64,000 nt of DNA from Halalkalibacter alkaliphilus (GCF_023555415.1 NZ_JAKRYL010000005.1:164630-228629); one strand, 5' to 3'. Positions 45,115 to 54,184 are shown, counted from the first letter of the stretch. Notes: a model not told the origin generated them from the letters alone. Made by a program: numbers and translations.

Positions 45115-46842
45115 GTGAAAATAAATCCACAACTACGAAGAGTCTCCCCTCTCCTCCCTGCATACATCAACATAAAGGAAGGAAAAAGATGGGGATATAT
45201 CAACACCAGCGGACAATTTATCATCCAACCTCAATATGAAGAAGCAGATGATTTTCAACAGAATGGACTTGCGATTGCGAGAACAAACGGAAAAGCCGGC
45301 ATGATTGATCAAACAGGTCAATTTGTCATTCCACCTAAATACGATTCGATTTTGCCTTTTACAGAAGGGCGTGCCGTTGTCATTGATGATGACGGATATA
45401 AAGTCATGAATGAAGCAGGCCAAGAGCTGACAAAAAGAGCATACGGATTAATTATGCCTTATCAGGACCAACGTGCTGTTTTCGCGGATACAAGCAATGT
45501 TCGGTTTTTATATGGCTATTTAGATGAACGAGGAAACGAACGGATACCACTGCAATTTGAAACTGCTACTGATTTCAAAGACGGCAAAGCACTTGTGAAA
45601 ATAAATGAAAATGAGTATGCATTAATTAATCGAAATGGAGAAACTCTTCAAACCTATCCATATAGCTCTATGATGAGCTATAGTGAAGGCCTGATCGCTT
45701 TTAGTAAAACGTTCCAAGACAAATGGGGCTATGTAGATGAACAAGGTCGAATTGTCATTCAACCTCAATATACGTACGCCTCGCCTTTTCGAGATGGCAG
45801 AGCCGTTATAAACATGGCCGAGGGAATCGAAAACAAATACGGATTAATTGATAAAAACGCGACTTTGCTCATACCACCTGCCTATAATGATCTAACGCAA
45901 CTAGGAGAACAAAGAGTAGCAGTTGGAATGGCCCGTGATCCAGAACGTCCATTTGCAGGCTCACAATACGGCATTGCAACAACTGCCGGGGGCATCTTGA
46001 GCGATTTTCTGTATGATTCTGTAAGTGAATATCAAAAAGGATTAAGCTCTGCGACAGCCGGTCAAACCACCTTTTTTATTAAACAAAGCGGAAAACGCGC
46101 CCCATCACTCCCGATCATTCCAGGTGTCGGAACCGTCCGGCTTGTTGGAGGGATTATTCAAGCAAATGTCGACCACAGTTTGGCCTACTATGACCAAACA
46201 GGGAGGCCCATCTATCAACCAAACACTAGCTTCCCTTTAGATGACCAATACCGAATTCAAATTAGGAAATACAGCCCTAATAAAGATTACCTCGTCTATT
46301 ATCCAAAAGTAGAGGGAATGGCCAATCTTGAAGCTCAAAAGCAGGTCAACCTAACATTGCAACAAAAATCAAAAATAGTCCCTATTCCTCCAACTCAATT
46401 AGACTTTGGCTATTACGGCGAATTTTCGGTCTCATTCTTTCAAAGAAACCTACTCGTCCTCAAATTAGAAGGTTATGAATACCCGTTTGGCGCAGCGCAT
46501 GGAATGCCTTATCAAGTACATGTGCCCATTGACCTAAAGACAGGAACGATCTATGAGCTCAAAGATCTTTTTAAACCAGACAGTGACTATGTAAAGGTCA
46601 TTAGTGATATCATCGAAAAACAAATTCAAGCAGAACCACAACACTACTTTCCTGACCAATACAAAGGGATTCAACCTGATCAGCCTTTTTATGTAGATGA
46701 AAACTCCCTCACCATTTATTTTGAGCCTTATGAGATTGCCGCCTATGCTTTCGGCTTCCCTTCGTTTACGATTCCTTTTAAGGAGATTATGGAATTGATT
46801 GATGTCGATGGGGCGTTTTGGAGGGCTTTTAGAGGAGGATAA
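45115..46842 (+). CDS. WG-repeat protein with C-terminal DUF3298-like domain
   Basis: 575 residues. Residues about 15-330 hold at least six WG-type repeats (WGYINTSGQFIIQPQYEEAD, GMIDQTGQFVIPPKYDSI, WGYVDEQGRIVIQPQYTYAS, YGLIDKNATLLIPPAYND), a beta-rich repeat of unknown role. The C-terminal part (about 400-570: YPFGAAHGMPYQVHVPIDLKTG, LTIYFEPYEIAAYAFGFPSFTIPF) resembles DUF3298 as found in RsiV-type proteins. No signal peptide is evident. The GTG start has GGAGTG eight bases upstream. Function unknown; the DUF3298 fold suggests ligand binding. Confidence 0.88.
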   Translation: MKINPQLRRVSPLLPAYINIKEGKRWGYINTSGQFIIQPQYEEADDFQQNGLAIARTNGKAGMIDQTGQFVIPPKYDSILPFTEGRAVVIDDDGYKVMNEAGQELTKRAYGLIMPYQDQRAVFADTSNVRFLYGYLDERGNERIPLQFETATDFKDGKALVKINENEYALINRNGETLQTYPYSSMMSYSEGLIAFSKTFQDKWGYVDEQGRIVIQPQYTYASPFRDGRAVINMAEGIENKYGLIDKNATLLIPPAYNDLTQLGEQRVAVGMARDPERPFAGSQYGIATTAGGILSDFLYDSVSEYQKGLSSATAGQTTFFIKQSGKRAPSLPIIPGVGTVRLVGGIIQANVDHSLAYYDQTGRPIYQPNTSFPLDDQYRIQIRKYSPNKDYLVYYPKVEGMANLEAQKQVNLTLQQKSKIVPIPPTQLDFGYYGEFSVSFFQRNLLVLKLEGYEYPFGAAHGMPYQVHVPIDLKTGTIYELKDLFKPDSDYVKVISDIIEKQIQAEPQHYFPDQYKGIQPDQPFYVDENSLTIYFEPYEIAAYAFGFPSFTIPFKEIMELIDVDGAFWRAFRGG

Positions 46843-47154
46843 TGTTTAAAAAAAGCTGCTTCGTAAAGATTGCTGCTGTGAAGAAAGGTGTTTTCTCGTC
46901 GTAAAATGGAACGGAAGTCACTCGAATCCTGCGGGATGTAGAGGGAGGGCACTGAAAAAGGATGGTTTGTACCTTTTTCAGTGCCCTCGAAGCAATGTGC
47001 GGATCTGTTTCCTTTTTTTGAAACACCCGAAGCAATGTAGCGAACGTAGTCATTACCACCTCTGGTTCGGACTTTTAGGGTAGACCCTGTTTTCACTATG
47101 TATAAAATTCTTAATCACCCGTAGTTCAAGGTGATTAACCTAGTTTTCTAAAAG
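46843..47154. repeat. Intergenic mosaic of repeat fragments
   Basis: Contains a truncated copy of the 4555-4745 repeat (about 46905-46945) joined directly to a CACTGAAAAAGG-family hairpin (46945-46988), with GAAGCAATG repeated behind it. No gene seen. Confidence 0.65.
46945..46988. terminator. Hairpin of the CACTGAAAAAGG family (copy 1)
   Basis: GAGGGCACTGAAAAAGG and CCTTTTTCAGTGCCCTC, 17-bp perfect stem. Related hairpins lie at 48819 and 49627. Confidence 0.75.
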
Positions 47155-47676
47155 TTACTTAAAATACTGAGATAAGTCAAAAGTCAACACTATTAGTAAG
47201 ATGATCGGCAAGCTAATCCCCCATGCCAAAAGAGGCTTCTTATAATGTATTGGAAATAAAATAAACATCATCATAATAAATAATATTGAGTGCCACATTA
47301 CCCAACCGTTGTGATGAGAAAATAAACCAACATGCATGTTTATATACTCAACAATAGTATATATGCTAACCCATAAAACGTAATGGAAGACCCTGTTACT
47401 CCATTTAGCAGTTCTGAAGAAATACTTCAAATAAATCAAAATCGTCGCAGGATACATCACTAGCATATACAATAATGAGATCGTTGTATGATTCGGAAGC
47501 AGTTGAGGTAATAAGGTTTCATGGTATATCCATAAAGCTTGACTATAAGCTAAAAAATTATGTAGTAGGTCACACAGGATAAGAAAGAGTATTGTTGGGT
47601 AATATTTTTTCCAGTTTCTCCAATCTCCCCAACGCCAAGCTGCTAAAAAATACAAAAGGTTATAGACGATATGCAT
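47155..47676 (-). CDS. CBO0543-family integral membrane protein
   Basis: 173 residues, about five hydrophobic helices, starting MHIVYNLLYFLAAWRWGDWRNWKKYYPTILFLI; the WGDW-NWKKYYPT block and the HNGWVMWHSILFIMMMF segment are typical of CBO0543-type membrane proteins common in Bacillaceae. No enzymatic residues stand out. Stands alone. Function unknown. Confidence 0.8.
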   Translation of the reverse strand: MHIVYNLLYFLAAWRWGDWRNWKKYYPTILFLILCDLLHNFLAYSQALWIYHETLLPQLLPNHTTISLLYMLVMYPATILIYLKYFFRTAKWSNRVFHYVLWVSIYTIVEYINMHVGLFSHHNGWVMWHSILFIMMMFILFPIHYKKPLLAWGISLPIILLIVLTFDLSQYFK

Positions 47677-48081
47677 AAGGTTATCATTTCCTTCATAAAT
47701 TCATTATTCTATTTTTTTCTTAAAATAAGAAATTATGTAAAGTAAGATGCCATAATGTTTGAGAAGTTTGAGTTTTTTAGCCTTTACTTTTTAAACAACT
47801 TTTTGTTGATGTACCTAACTAAAATCATGGTATGGAAAAAACTATTTTACCGAAAAGCATTTTGTAGGTAAAGGAGAACGAAAAGCCAAGAAACGTAATG
47901 GACTGGAATAATGATTTAACATTATTATATAGAGATAAAGGTGTCCCAAAAGGTTATAAACAGACCTTTTGAGACACCCCATTCATTTTCAATAGTTCTT
48001 CTTCCAGCAAACTGCTTCGCTTGTTGAAGAACTTACGCTATTATTTCAAGCATCAACTACCTGAGCCGGCTTCTTTCCTAA
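47677..48081. other. Intergenic region with one repeat hairpin
   Basis: AT-rich, 405 bases, no supported gene. A 24-codon frame from 47898 overlaps the hairpin and is not accepted. Contains copy 3 of the TGTCnCAAAAGG hairpin. Confidence 0.5.
47940..47978. terminator. Hairpin of the TGTCnCAAAAGG family (copy 3)
   Basis: GGTGTCCCAAAAGGT...ACCTTTTGAGACACC with the same inner AACAGACC as copies 1 and 4. It lies about 100 bases beyond the lipoprotein gene stop. Confidence 0.7.
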
Positions 48082-48573
48082 TTAATCGATAACAACCGTT
48101 TCAGTTTTTTGTGTTCCTGGAATAGACGTATGGTTATTTTCAGCTAATTCAACTTCTACTTCATATGTTCCAGCTGGGAATTCTTCTGGGTCTAACTCAG
48201 TTGTGAAGTTGTAGTCATTAATACCAACACGTGTCCCTGAACCTTCTTCTCCTTCTGCCTTAAACCAAAGGTGAGCATGTCCTTCGCCATCTACGTTCTC
48301 AACACCATAATTCTCTACAGAAAGCTCAAAGTTTGTTGCTTCCCAGTTGAACGTTAGTGTACGACCGTCAAGATTTAACTCATATGTATAGTCAATGTCT
48401 GCTGCATCTGCATCTTCTTCAGTTGCCTCTTCTTCGTCAGCCTCAGCATCGACTTCCTCCACTAGATCTGCAGAAACTTCTTCAGCTGCTTCCTCTTCGT
48501 TTCCACAAGCCGTTAAAGCCATTGATGCCACGACAACACTCGCTAAAACTGTTTTCATTTTGTACTTTTTCAT
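48082..48573 (-). CDS. Acidic lipoprotein with beta-sandwich-like domain
   Basis: 163 residues. Lipobox LTAC near residue 21, a strongly acidic Glu/Asp/Ala linker (about 25-60), then a beta-rich domain (TYELNLDGRTLTFNWEATNFEL ... GEGHAHLWFKAEGEEG ... FPAGTYEVEVELAENNHT). The GHAH-LW motif recalls small secreted metal- or ligand-binding domains, but no family is certain. The ATG at 48573 has AAGGGG upstream; the longer ORF start is unsupported. The extreme acidity of the exported part fits an alkaliphile. Confidence 0.8.
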   Translation of the reverse strand: MKKYKMKTVLASVVVASMALTACGNEEEAAEEVSADLVEEVDAEADEEEATEEDADAADIDYTYELNLDGRTLTFNWEATNFELSVENYGVENVDGEGHAHLWFKAEGEEGSGTRVGINDYNFTTELDPEEFPAGTYEVEVELAENNHTSIPGTQKTETVVID

Positions 48574-48818
48574 AAGTAATTTCCCCTTTTCTCTTTTCTT
48601 TATAAAAGACACATTTTCTAATTTACTATAAAAGTAATTGGAATACAATGGTTTTAAGGGAATTAATAAACATTTATATGGTTCGTTATACCTATATAAC
48701 AATGCTGGATTTCAATATAATGTGTGTGTTTAGTCCTTCCTAACGACATCACCCCAACAATAGCCAGCCAAAGAAGACCCGCAGATTTAACCCTTGAAAT
48801 CCTACAACCAAAATAAAG

Positions 48819-48861
48819 GAGGGCACTGAAAAAGGTTGGTTTTACCCTTTTTAGTGACCTC
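48819..48861. terminator. Hairpin of the CACTGAAAAAGG family (copy 2)
   Basis: GGAGGGCACTGAAAAAGG...CCCTTTTTAGTGACCTC, imperfect, followed by CGAAGCAATATGCAGA as in copy 1. Confidence 0.65.
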
Positions 48862-48897
48862 GAAGCAATATGCAGAGCCGTTGCAATATTTTAAAAA

Positions 48898-48928
48898 GCC
48901 TTCTATGAGTGGTTTTCTCATAGAAGGC
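48898..48928 (-). terminator. Terminator of the UPF0316 gene
   Basis: GCCTTCTATGAG / CTCATAGAAGGC, 12-bp stem, followed on the minus strand by TTTTTAAAA. Confidence 0.8.
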
Positions 48929-48963
48929 GCGCAACGTGCGGTGCCATTTCCCGTTCCATTTAT

Positions 48964-49515
48964 TTACGACGCTCGAACTCTCTTATCCCGCTTCTCTTTC
49001 CTCTTCTTCATCGCCTTCGTAATATATCCACCTTTAAAATTCCGGGGCTCATAAGAAATGATAAACGCATTCGGCTCATACGTACTTACAATTTTCATAA
49101 ACTCCTCTTCCCGATCACGGCGAGCGGTACAATCAAGTCGAAATCTACGAGCATGGTTCATTCCTTCCACCTCTGACATTGATACACTAAAGCCCTCATC
49201 TCTCAGGTCTCTCGTTAACTTTTCATTTTTATTCATAATGTTCACTTCAATTGAAACGTATCCAATCGCTAGCTTTTGTTCGATCAGCTGACCGAGATAT
49301 ACACCAACACCGAACCCTATCGCGTAGGCGGCCATATTTAAATAATTCGATAAATCACTAAAGACAATTCCAAGTGCGACAACGTAGATAAGCCCTTCAA
49401 GGATCCCGAGCACCGCTGCCTTTTCCTTCATCCCCTTGACCATCATGATCGTTCTCAATGTGAGCACGGGGACAAATAGCAATTGGGCTATGAAAATAAT
49501 CAGTGCTTGCAGCAT
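48964..49515 (-). CDS. UPF0316 membrane protein (DUF2179/DUF5698)
   Basis: 183 residues: three N-terminal hydrophobic helices (about 1-85; [39 protein letters not shown]) followed by a cytoplasmic ferredoxin-like domain ([44 protein letters not shown]) and a basic tail. This matches the UPF0316/YebE family. The ATG has AAGGTG upstream. Molecular function unknown. Confidence 0.88.
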   Translation of the reverse strand: MLQALIIFIAQLLFVPVLTLRTIMMVKGMKEKAAVLGILEGLIYVVALGIVFSDLSNYLNMAAYAIGFGVGVYLGQLIEQKLAIGYVSIEVNIMNKNEKLTRDLRDEGFSVSMSEVEGMNHARRFRLDCTARRDREEEFMKIVSTYEPNAFIISYEPRNFKGGYITKAMKKRKEKRDKRVRAS

Positions 49516-49626
49516 CGTCTCACCTTCCCCCTAAAATGTTCAACTTGTGTAGTGTAACAGGATTTGATTTCTGAATCTACACTATTCCCTTTACATATTT
49601 CGGTAAAACATTCCCCCTCCAAAATG

Positions 49627-49668
49627 AGACCACTGAAAAAGGTCAAAACCGTACCTTTTTCAGTGGCC
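49627..49668. repeat. Hairpin of the CACTGAAAAAGG family (copy 3)
   Basis: CCACTGAAAAAGGT...ACCTTTTTCAGTGG. It lies between two divergent genes, where no terminator is needed, so it is better seen as a dispersed element. Confidence 0.65.
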
Positions 49669-49787
49669 CCTACAAATTAACCAGTATTTTTTCCTCATAC
49701 GACCAAATGGTAAATGTTGTATGATAAAAAATGGTTCATTTCACACCGCATACAAACGCACAATTGTGCCAAATAGGAGGGAGTACA

Positions 49788-50855
49788 TTGACTGTTCAAA
49801 CGTGGGAAATTGAAAATATTAGGAATACAGTAAAATACATAACGAACGACAGCATTATTCTTACAGACGGAGAAGCCGACGCCTGTTTAACCTATTTAAA
49901 TATAAAGGGAGAAGAAATTAAAGCTGTTTGCAGAGCTGAATATTATGACGAAGAGGAAGGCAGAACGTATAAAGGTTTATTAGTCTTTAGCGACTATCGA
50001 ATCATGTTTCTTTCCTATGTTCCTACTGGGAAGACAACCATTGACTTCCTGCAATTTTACGAGTACTACGCGATTTCTAATGTTTCATCAATGTTTGACA
50101 CTTCCACACACTCAAAGCTTACGTTTAATTATAACGGCCATTTTAAGGAATCGGTCCTATTTAGTAAAATAAACAGCTCTATCACAAATACGTTAGTTTC
50201 AATGATGAACCATTATGCTTCAATTAGAAAAGCAAAGGAATATAAAAAAAGCGACCGTGCTTTTCAAAGAATTATGTTCTCAGTTGGATCATTATTAGCA
50301 ACCTTATTTATAATCGGTGTCATTAGTGCAATCTTTGTACCTGATGAATACGAAGTAACGGACGTTTTTGAAGAGTTTGATGAATATCAAGCACCCATTG
50401 CCTACGAAGTCCAAGTCGAAAATAACAATATTATAGTAGAAGAGTTGTTAGAGTATACAATCGGTGATTCTTATTTCACTAACATCATTGAGCCACCTAA
50501 TTACAAGAAAGACTACCCTACTATTTTTCATAAAACATCAGAAGACAACACCATTTATTATGTCATTGAGACGAAGGCATCCAATTTATCTAACGACACC
50601 TTAAATATGATCTTTGACACTCCGATTCGATTTACATTAGTAGAAGATGATTTCTATGAATTTTTCGCTGGCTATGCTTATCTAATCAATGATTCAAGTG
50701 AATTTGTTTTTGATTACGACCTATCAGCACAAAAAGAAGTTGACATGTATATTTATTTTGAAGTACCGAGAAAGTTAAAAGATAACGACAACAAAATCGA
50801 TCTAAAAATAGATGATTACTACAACTATGAGGGGATATTTATAAACCTAAGGTAA
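49788..50855 (+). CDS. Uncharacterised single-pass membrane protein
   Basis: 355 residues from a TTG with AGGAGGGAG six bases upstream. An N-terminal cytoplasmic region (about 1-160) has a PH-like strand pattern (YKGLLVFSDYRIMFLSYVP), followed by one transmembrane helix (about 170-192; IMFSVGSLLATLFIIGVISAIFV) and an external acidic domain of about 160 residues, beta-rich, Asn/Asp/Tyr-rich. This looks like a one-span sensor or anchored protein. No enzymatic motif and no family recognised. Confidence 0.75.
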   Translation: MTVQTWEIENIRNTVKYITNDSIILTDGEADACLTYLNIKGEEIKAVCRAEYYDEEEGRTYKGLLVFSDYRIMFLSYVPTGKTTIDFLQFYEYYAISNVSSMFDTSTHSKLTFNYNGHFKESVLFSKINSSITNTLVSMMNHYASIRKAKEYKKSDRAFQRIMFSVGSLLATLFIIGVISAIFVPDEYEVTDVFEEFDEYQAPIAYEVQVENNNIIVEELLEYTIGDSYFTNIIEPPNYKKDYPTIFHKTSEDNTIYYVIETKASNLSNDTLNMIFDTPIRFTLVEDDFYEFFAGYAYLINDSSEFVFDYDLSAQKEVDMYIYFEVPRKLKDNDNKIDLKIDDYYNYEGIFINLR

Positions 50856-50904
50856 AAGAAATAACCACCTGCTCTTTGAATAAAGAACAGGTGGTTATTT
50901 CTTT
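50856..50904. terminator. Bidirectional terminator
   Basis: AAAGAAATAACCACCTG / CAGGTGGTTATTTCTTT, 17-bp perfect stem with further inner pairing, between converging genes. Confidence 0.9.
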
Positions 50905-50907
50905 AAA

Positions 50908-51120
50908 TCAATCTATCACTCTCGCTACTTGACCGTTACACGTTTTACAAGATCCCTTTAAAATAATCATGAAATCCGTAGAATCAACTTCATAATTTAC
51001 GATCGTCGTCACTCCACACGAAGAACAAAATACGTTATCTTCAAGCTTCTTTCGAACATCACCCGGTATAGCTTCCCATCGCTTCTTGGCTAACTGATCA
51101 GTTGGTTTGATTGTCACCAT
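50908..51120 (-). CDS. Small zinc-ribbon-like protein
   Basis: About 70 residues with two CxxC pairs (FCSSCGVTT and CKTCNGQ), spaced 24 residues apart, as in zinc ribbons. The helical N-terminus ends KKLEDNV. Start uncertain: GTG 51123, ATG 51120 or GTG 51117 all lie beside GAAAGGTG. Similar small zinc proteins in Bacillus have no known role. It converges on the membrane protein gene upstream. Confidence 0.75.
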   Translation of the reverse strand: MVTIKPTDQLAKKRWEAIPGDVRKKLEDNVFCSSCGVTTIVNYEVDSTDFMIILKGSCKTCNGQVARVID

Positions 51121-51175
51121 CACCTTTCTATAAAACTATTATAAACACAAAACACTTCTTCTAAAAGCGATTAGC

Positions 51176-51328
51176 TGTGGATAATCTTATAAAATCATAA
51201 AAAAGTGTCAGCTCCCCCTGTGTATATCTTGGTTGATGTGGAAAAGTAGGTGTACAACATGGTAATTATCCACCATTCACTAAACAATTTGAAATCTTTC
51301 CGTTACAGGAGATTTCCACTAATCCACA
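51176..51328. promoter_or_regulatory. Cluster of DnaA-box-like 9-mers
   Basis: One perfect DnaA box (TGTGGATAA, inverse of TTATCCACA, at 51176) and three one-mismatch boxes (TGTGGAAAA at 51237, TTATCCACC at 51266, TAATCCACA at 51320) in 153 gene-free bases. Two point each way. Confidence 0.5.
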
Positions 51329-51431
51329 GTTAACTCAACACCGCATATTGCCCAACAAGGCGAAATCAAAATCATATTTTGTCCCAATACAGAATATGAT
51401 TTGATACAACCCTTAAAAGAAGGTGACTCCC

Positions 51432-51881
51432 ATGCTCAGACAGAAATCTCCACTCATCCTTATCATCCCATCTGTCATTGCCATTATTAGTTTACTTTTT
51501 ATCCTAATCCCGTCTGAGTCCAAGCAGGCTAGTAACCTTGTAAATGAATTTTATCAAGCAGAACAAAAAGCTGATTTCGCTTCTTCCTGGGAGTTGCTCC
51601 ATCCAAAGATGCAAGACCGCTTCTCTAAGTCATCTTATATGCAGGATAGGGTTCATACCTTTATGAATCACTTTGGAGCAGATACATACACATTTTCCAC
51701 CTCAAGACCAAACAGAATAAAAAACTGGAAAATGACAGAGGAGTCTGAGCCAATAGAAGTATATGAAGTTATCGTAACAAAAGATTATAACGGGAAATAT
51801 GGCCGCTTCCAGTTTGTCCAATATACGTATGTATTTTTAGATAATGAGGAACCCGGAATTCTGTGGGACTATAAGGAATAG
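51432..51881 (+). CDS. Small membrane-anchored protein, uncharacterised
   Basis: 149 residues from the ATG at 51432 (AGAAGGTG six bases upstream). One N-terminal hydrophobic helix (about 7-27; LILIIPSVIAIISLLFILI) acts as an uncleaved anchor or signal; the rest (about 35-149) is a globular external domain with YQAEQKADFASSWELLHPKM and FMNHFGADTYTFS, resembling the NTF2-like/DUF4878-type lumenal domains in general pattern. No catalytic residues recognised. It ends at its own terminator. Confidence 0.75.
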   Translation: MLRQKSPLILIIPSVIAIISLLFILIPSESKQASNLVNEFYQAEQKADFASSWELLHPKMQDRFSKSSYMQDRVHTFMNHFGADTYTFSTSRPNRIKNWKMTEESEPIEVYEVIVTKDYNGKYGRFQFVQYTYVFLDNEEPGILWDYKE

Positions 51882-51890
51882 ACAGCCAAA

Positions 51891-51930
51891 AAAACCTACC
51901 AACTAGCCTTTTGGCTAATTGGTAGGTTTT
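51891..51930 (+). terminator. Terminator of the small membrane protein gene
   Basis: AAAACCTACCAA...TTGGTAGGTTTT with an inner TAGCC/GGCTA helix. Confidence 0.85.
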
Positions 51931-51949
51931 CATGGATCGTTCCTCTTCG

Positions 51950-52255
51950 ATTTCAAGTGATTTGGGCTTTCATCTCTCCTATGAACGACTTTTCCTCTTG
52001 CATTTCAAGCGATTTGGGGCTTCACTACTCCCATGACGACTTTTCTAGTAGCATTTCAAGCGATTCGGGACTTCATCGCCCCTATGAAGAACTTTTCCTC
52101 TGGCTTTTCAAGCGGTTCGCGCCTTCATTACTCCCATGAGCGACTTTTCCTCTTGCTTTCAAGTGGTTCGGACCTTCATCTCTCCTATGAACGTCTTCTC
52201 CCCTACCATTCCAGACGATTTGGGACTTCATCACTCCTCCATGCATATTTTCCAA
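51950..52255. repeat. Tandem array of about 52-bp units before the phosphatase gene
   Basis: Five to six diverged units of the type TCAAGCGATTTGGG-CTTCATCTCTCCTATGA-ACGACTTTTCCTCTTGCATT follow one another right up to the phosphatase leader. The first four are clearest. Three further units lie at 54185-54315 on the other side of the gene, in the same orientation. Confidence 0.85.
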
Positions 52256-52304
52256 CATTTTCAACATCATAATAACGATGTTACATACATAAGGAGGATA
52301 TCAA

Positions 52305-53771
52305 ATGTTGAAAAAGAGCGTTAGTTTTATACTTTTAACATGCTTAATACTTGCAATTGTGGCTTGTGCTCCACAAAACGCAGAATCACCACCTGAGGAA
52401 ACTCCTGCTGATGATCCCGCTCAAGAAGAGCAAGCTACTGAAGCTGACGAATCATCACCGAAAAATGTCATTGTTATGATTGGTGATGGCATGGGATTTG
52501 GTCAAATGGAAATTGCCCGCTTATTTGAGCATGGAAAAGAAGGAGAGCTGTTCATGGAAACCTTGCCTAATGTAGCTCTTTCTAGAACATACTCTGCAAA
52601 CAATAACGTCACCGACTCAGCAGCTGCCGGAACCGCACTAGCTAACGGGGAGAAAACAAATAACGGTATGCTAGGGGTTAGCCCTGATGGAGAAGAGTTA
52701 ACAAGTCTGATCGATATTTTTAAAGAGCAAGGAAAAACAGTAGGTATTGTTTCTACTAATACCGTTACCGATGCCACTCCAGCGGGGTTTGTGGCAAAGG
52801 TTCCAGACCGAGCAGGGCAGGATGAAATTGCAAGGCAAATTTTCGAAGGCAGGTACGACATCGCATTAGGTGGAGGAGAGAGATTCTTTCAACCTGATGC
52901 ACAAGATGGAACAGATTTAATCGCTTCCTTCGAAGAGGAAGGCTATGATATCGTACGCAATAAGGATGAGTTAAATAACTATGAACCAACAGCTGATTCA
53001 AAACTACTAGGGTTATTTCACCCGTCATTTATGAACTACGTAAGTGATCGCGAGGTAAAAGACAGTGAAGAGCCGACATTAGTTGAAATGTCTCAAAAAG
53101 CAATTGAGGCTGCATCTCAAAATGACGATGGGTTCTTCCTTATGCTTGAAGGTGCCAGAATCGACCATGCTTCTCACGCGGCTGACTTCGTAGGTATCTG
53201 GAGGGAAACGATTGAATTTGATAATGCCGTAGAATACGCGGTTAACTGGTCAAAAGAAGATGGTGAAACATTAGTCGTTGTCCTTGCAGACCATGAGACT
53301 ATGGGAATTGCAGCAACAGAGGTCATGGATATGGAAGCTTTAAAAGAAGTAGGAGTGTCACCAGAGTATATATCACAACAATTAGAGCTAGATGAAGATA
53401 CGGGTAATTTCACAGCTGACAGCATCCGTGATGTGTTTGCAGAATATGCGAACATTGATTTAACAGATGATGAAATAAGCCAATTCCAAGAAAATGTGTG
53501 GGATAACGATGACCCAGAGGGACGCCTTATTCTAGAACACGAAATTGGTTGGGAAGTTGGCAGCATTATCGCACATCATTACCGCGGGGGAGTGATCGAC
53601 CGACAAGTAAGGGAAGAAAGCGCCACAGGTGGACATACGGGAGAAATGGTTCCAGTCTTCACTGTTGGTGTAGGAGCTGAAAAGTTTAATGGCGTACTTG
53701 ATAATACTGAAATTCCAAGAATGATTGCTGAAATTAGCGGGTTTGAATTTGAACTTCAAGGAAATGAATAA
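52305..53771 (+). CDS. Alkaline phosphatase lipoprotein (PhoA family)
   Basis: 488 residues. Lipobox IVAC (about residue 21) and an acidic linker, then the PhoA-type domain: VMIGDGMGFGQ, VTDSAAAGTALANGEKT (nucleophile Ser), DATPAGFVAKV, LEGARIDHASHAAD, VVLADHETMGIA and a final GGHTGEMVPVFTVG. All metal-site residues are recognisable. AAGGAGG lies 7 bases before the ATG. It differs from the secreted enzyme at 18916 in being membrane-anchored and longer, with an insertion around residues 330-430. Together they give two layers of phosphate scavenging. Flanked on both sides by the same repeat. Confidence 0.93.
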   Translation: MLKKSVSFILLTCLILAIVACAPQNAESPPEETPADDPAQEEQATEADESSPKNVIVMIGDGMGFGQMEIARLFEHGKEGELFMETLPNVALSRTYSANNNVTDSAAAGTALANGEKTNNGMLGVSPDGEELTSLIDIFKEQGKTVGIVSTNTVTDATPAGFVAKVPDRAGQDEIARQIFEGRYDIALGGGERFFQPDAQDGTDLIASFEEEGYDIVRNKDELNNYEPTADSKLLGLFHPSFMNYVSDREVKDSEEPTLVEMSQKAIEAASQNDDGFFLMLEGARIDHASHAADFVGIWRETIEFDNAVEYAVNWSKEDGETLVVVLADHETMGIAATEVMDMEALKEVGVSPEYISQQLELDEDTGNFTADSIRDVFAEYANIDLTDDEISQFQENVWDNDDPEGRLILEHEIGWEVGSIIAHHYRGGVIDRQVREESATGGHTGEMVPVFTVGVGAEKFNGVLDNTEIPRMIAEISGFEFELQGNE

Positions 53772-53788
53772 CTACTGAAATTCATTTT

Positions 53789-53836
53789 AATAAGGATAGT
53801 CGTCAGCAAAGTTATATTGCTAACACTATCCTTATT
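53789..53836 (+). terminator. Terminator of the lipoprotein phosphatase gene
   Basis: AAGGATAG / CTATCCTTA arms with an inner AGCAAAGTTATATTGCT helix, followed by TTTTTG. Confidence 0.7.
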
Positions 53837-53894
53837 TTTGTACAACTCACATATCACGCAGTCGCTTTTTCACTGTTACGGCAAAACTGTGATT

Positions 53895-54145
53895 TCCAAG
53901 TTATATCGCTCTGCGATACGAATCGCAAAGCCGGTAAATCATCGTTCTGTACTTTACTATATCAGTCATTTCAATAACTATTGCCTTATTTTCATTGAGG
54001 CACAAGGTCTTTAGCCATATCGTGTAAGAGCAGTCATTGTGACGATATGGGCGATACGGATCACCCGACGATATTCTCTTATATAAACCGGCACGATATA
54101 TTCCGCGGGAAATACAAGGTACGACAAATTTCCACACACACATAA
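53895..54145. repeat. Dispersed element of about 240 bp (copy A)
   Basis: Composed of the palindrome TTATATCGCTCTGCGATACG (53901-53920), a core resembling part of the DUF3967-like gene (minus strand GATATGGCTAAAGACCTTGTG near 53995-54030), and a 35-base tail at 54106-54140 that is identical to 61420-61454. Same order in copy B. Confidence 0.7.
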
Positions 54146-54184
54146 AATAAGCGGAAAAATCAACGACCTTCCACCTCTATTCTC

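Larger units (their letters stand above)
48574..48963. other. Intergenic region with two hairpins
   Basis: 390 bases upstream of the acidic lipoprotein and downstream of the UPF0316 gene. It holds copy 2 of the CACTGAAAAAGG hairpin and a terminator; no gene seen. Confidence 0.5.

Noticed and set aside
47898..47972. 24-codon frame MDWNNDLTLLYRDKGVPKGY
   Set aside because: The ribosome-like AAAGGAG is about 20 bases from the ATG and half the frame is the repeat hairpin.
51957..52324. Several 60-80 codon frames on both strands
   Set aside because: They follow the 52-bp repeat period and have no ribosome site.
53901..54143. 80-codon minus-strand frame
   Set aside because: It covers dispersed element copy A; Cys/Arg/Tyr-rich shadow composition and no ribosome site.
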